From: Synaphobranchus kaupii
Taxonomy: Eukaryota; Chordata; Actinopteri; Anguilliformes; Synaphobranchidae
NCBI GenBank assembly: GCA_029718625.1
Contig: CM056388.1
Coordinates: 1,870,651-1,934,650 of the forward strand
DNA: 64,000 nucleotides
Reading direction: 5' to 3'
The position numbers were made by a program, and so were the translations under genes. The notes beneath the pieces were generated by a model. The model was not told the origin of the DNA and made no database searches. It saw only the letters and a list, made by a program, of their open reading frames with translations. Of the stretch, positions 63,701 to 64,000 are shown piece after piece. Numbering within the stretch: the first letter of the stretch is position 1; the number at the start of each line of letters is the position of its first letter.

Positions 63701-63744
63701 TCCTCTCCGTACCCCGGAAACAGATCTTTTTTTATTTTGTTTCT
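60741..63744. other. intergenic, nothing recognised
   Basis: Contains (TAA)n at 60927-60952 and 61027-61042, and a short fragment of the 31-kb repeat at 62880-62960. No exon with splice support. Confidence 0.45.
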
Positions 63745-64000
63745 GATTTTTTCCAATTTTCTCCCAATTTGGTAGCCAATTGGACCCCTATTCGAATTCA
63801 ATTCCCCCCGTGTAGCAACCGCTAGAGAATCTGCTGATGCACAACCCCGTCTGCTGGTAGTAGGAAGGAGGTTTGATTCCAATTCGCCCAGGGCCGTTCT
63901 GTGCAGCGATTCTCTGTGAGCCCCTCCCCCCACCCGGGAGCAGCCGCCAATTGCCGCTCCCACAGGGCACCGGCCATGCTCGGATCTGGCAGGATCGGGG
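63745..64000 (-). mobile_element. copy of the tRNA-headed retroposon without satellite
   Basis: On the minus strand it reads GATCCGAGCATGGCCGGTGC directly, then GGCAATTGGCGGCTGCTCCC and an A-rich tail. It lacks the 12-bp array found at 24.7 kb, so this is the ancestral arrangement. It continues past the right edge. Confidence 0.72.

Overview
The window is vertebrate nuclear DNA, almost certainly from a teleost fish. It has intron-rich coding sequence with GT-AG splice sites and many fish-type repeats: tRNA-headed SINEs, SINE/LINE tails reading GTCGCT..GGATAAAAGCGTCTGCTAAAT followed by (ATGTA)n, Tc1/mariner copies, hAT-type foldback MITEs and long minisatellites. Nothing in it is prokaryotic.

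One protein-coding gene can be supported. It lies on the minus strand, starts near 50.35 kb and runs off the left edge, and is an R3-type receptor tyrosine phosphatase most like PTPRJ (CD148/DEP-1). I reconstructed 38 exons by hand from splice sites and phase. They join into one frame of 2,573 codons with no stop. In transcript order they are: a signal-peptide exon (50352-50287); a 19.7-kb first intron; a 22-nt exon (30621-30600); one FN3-like domain split over two exons (30168-30028, 28245-28126); 21 one-exon FN3 domains (24279-11777) of three sequence types A, B and C; three older FN3 exons D, E and F (9888-6911); membrane-proximal exons (5523-4395); the transmembrane exon (3362-3272); juxtamembrane exons including a 9-nt microexon (2617-2609); and the start of the phosphatase domain (2417-713). 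The WPD loop and the HCxxGxxR catalytic loop lie beyond base 1.

The most striking content is the FN3 expansion at 11.7-24.3 kb. Class 1-1 exons were duplicated as C-B-A triplets of about 1.76-1.81 kb. Two blocks are nearly identical (period 1756 bp), two others have a period near 1806 bp, two B exons survive only as relics, and one A exon looks like a mosaic of two subfamilies. The receptor would carry about 25 FN3-like domains, far more than the mammalian protein.

At 24.7-27.2 kb, in an upstream intron, a tRNA-headed retroposon with a 16-bp target-site duplication carries a 12-bp satellite expanded inside it. The satellite and its flank were then tandemly duplicated (1,217 bp).

Intron 1 (30.6-50.3 kb) and the 5' flank (50.4-64 kb) hold no other gene I can support. 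They carry minisatellites (33-bp array at 41.3-42.4 kb, 44-bp at 45.6-47.4 kb, 37-bp at 39.2-40.1 kb, and smaller ones), a decayed Tc1/mariner element at 47.5-48.8 kb, nested foldback MITEs, and another copy of the retroposon at the right edge.
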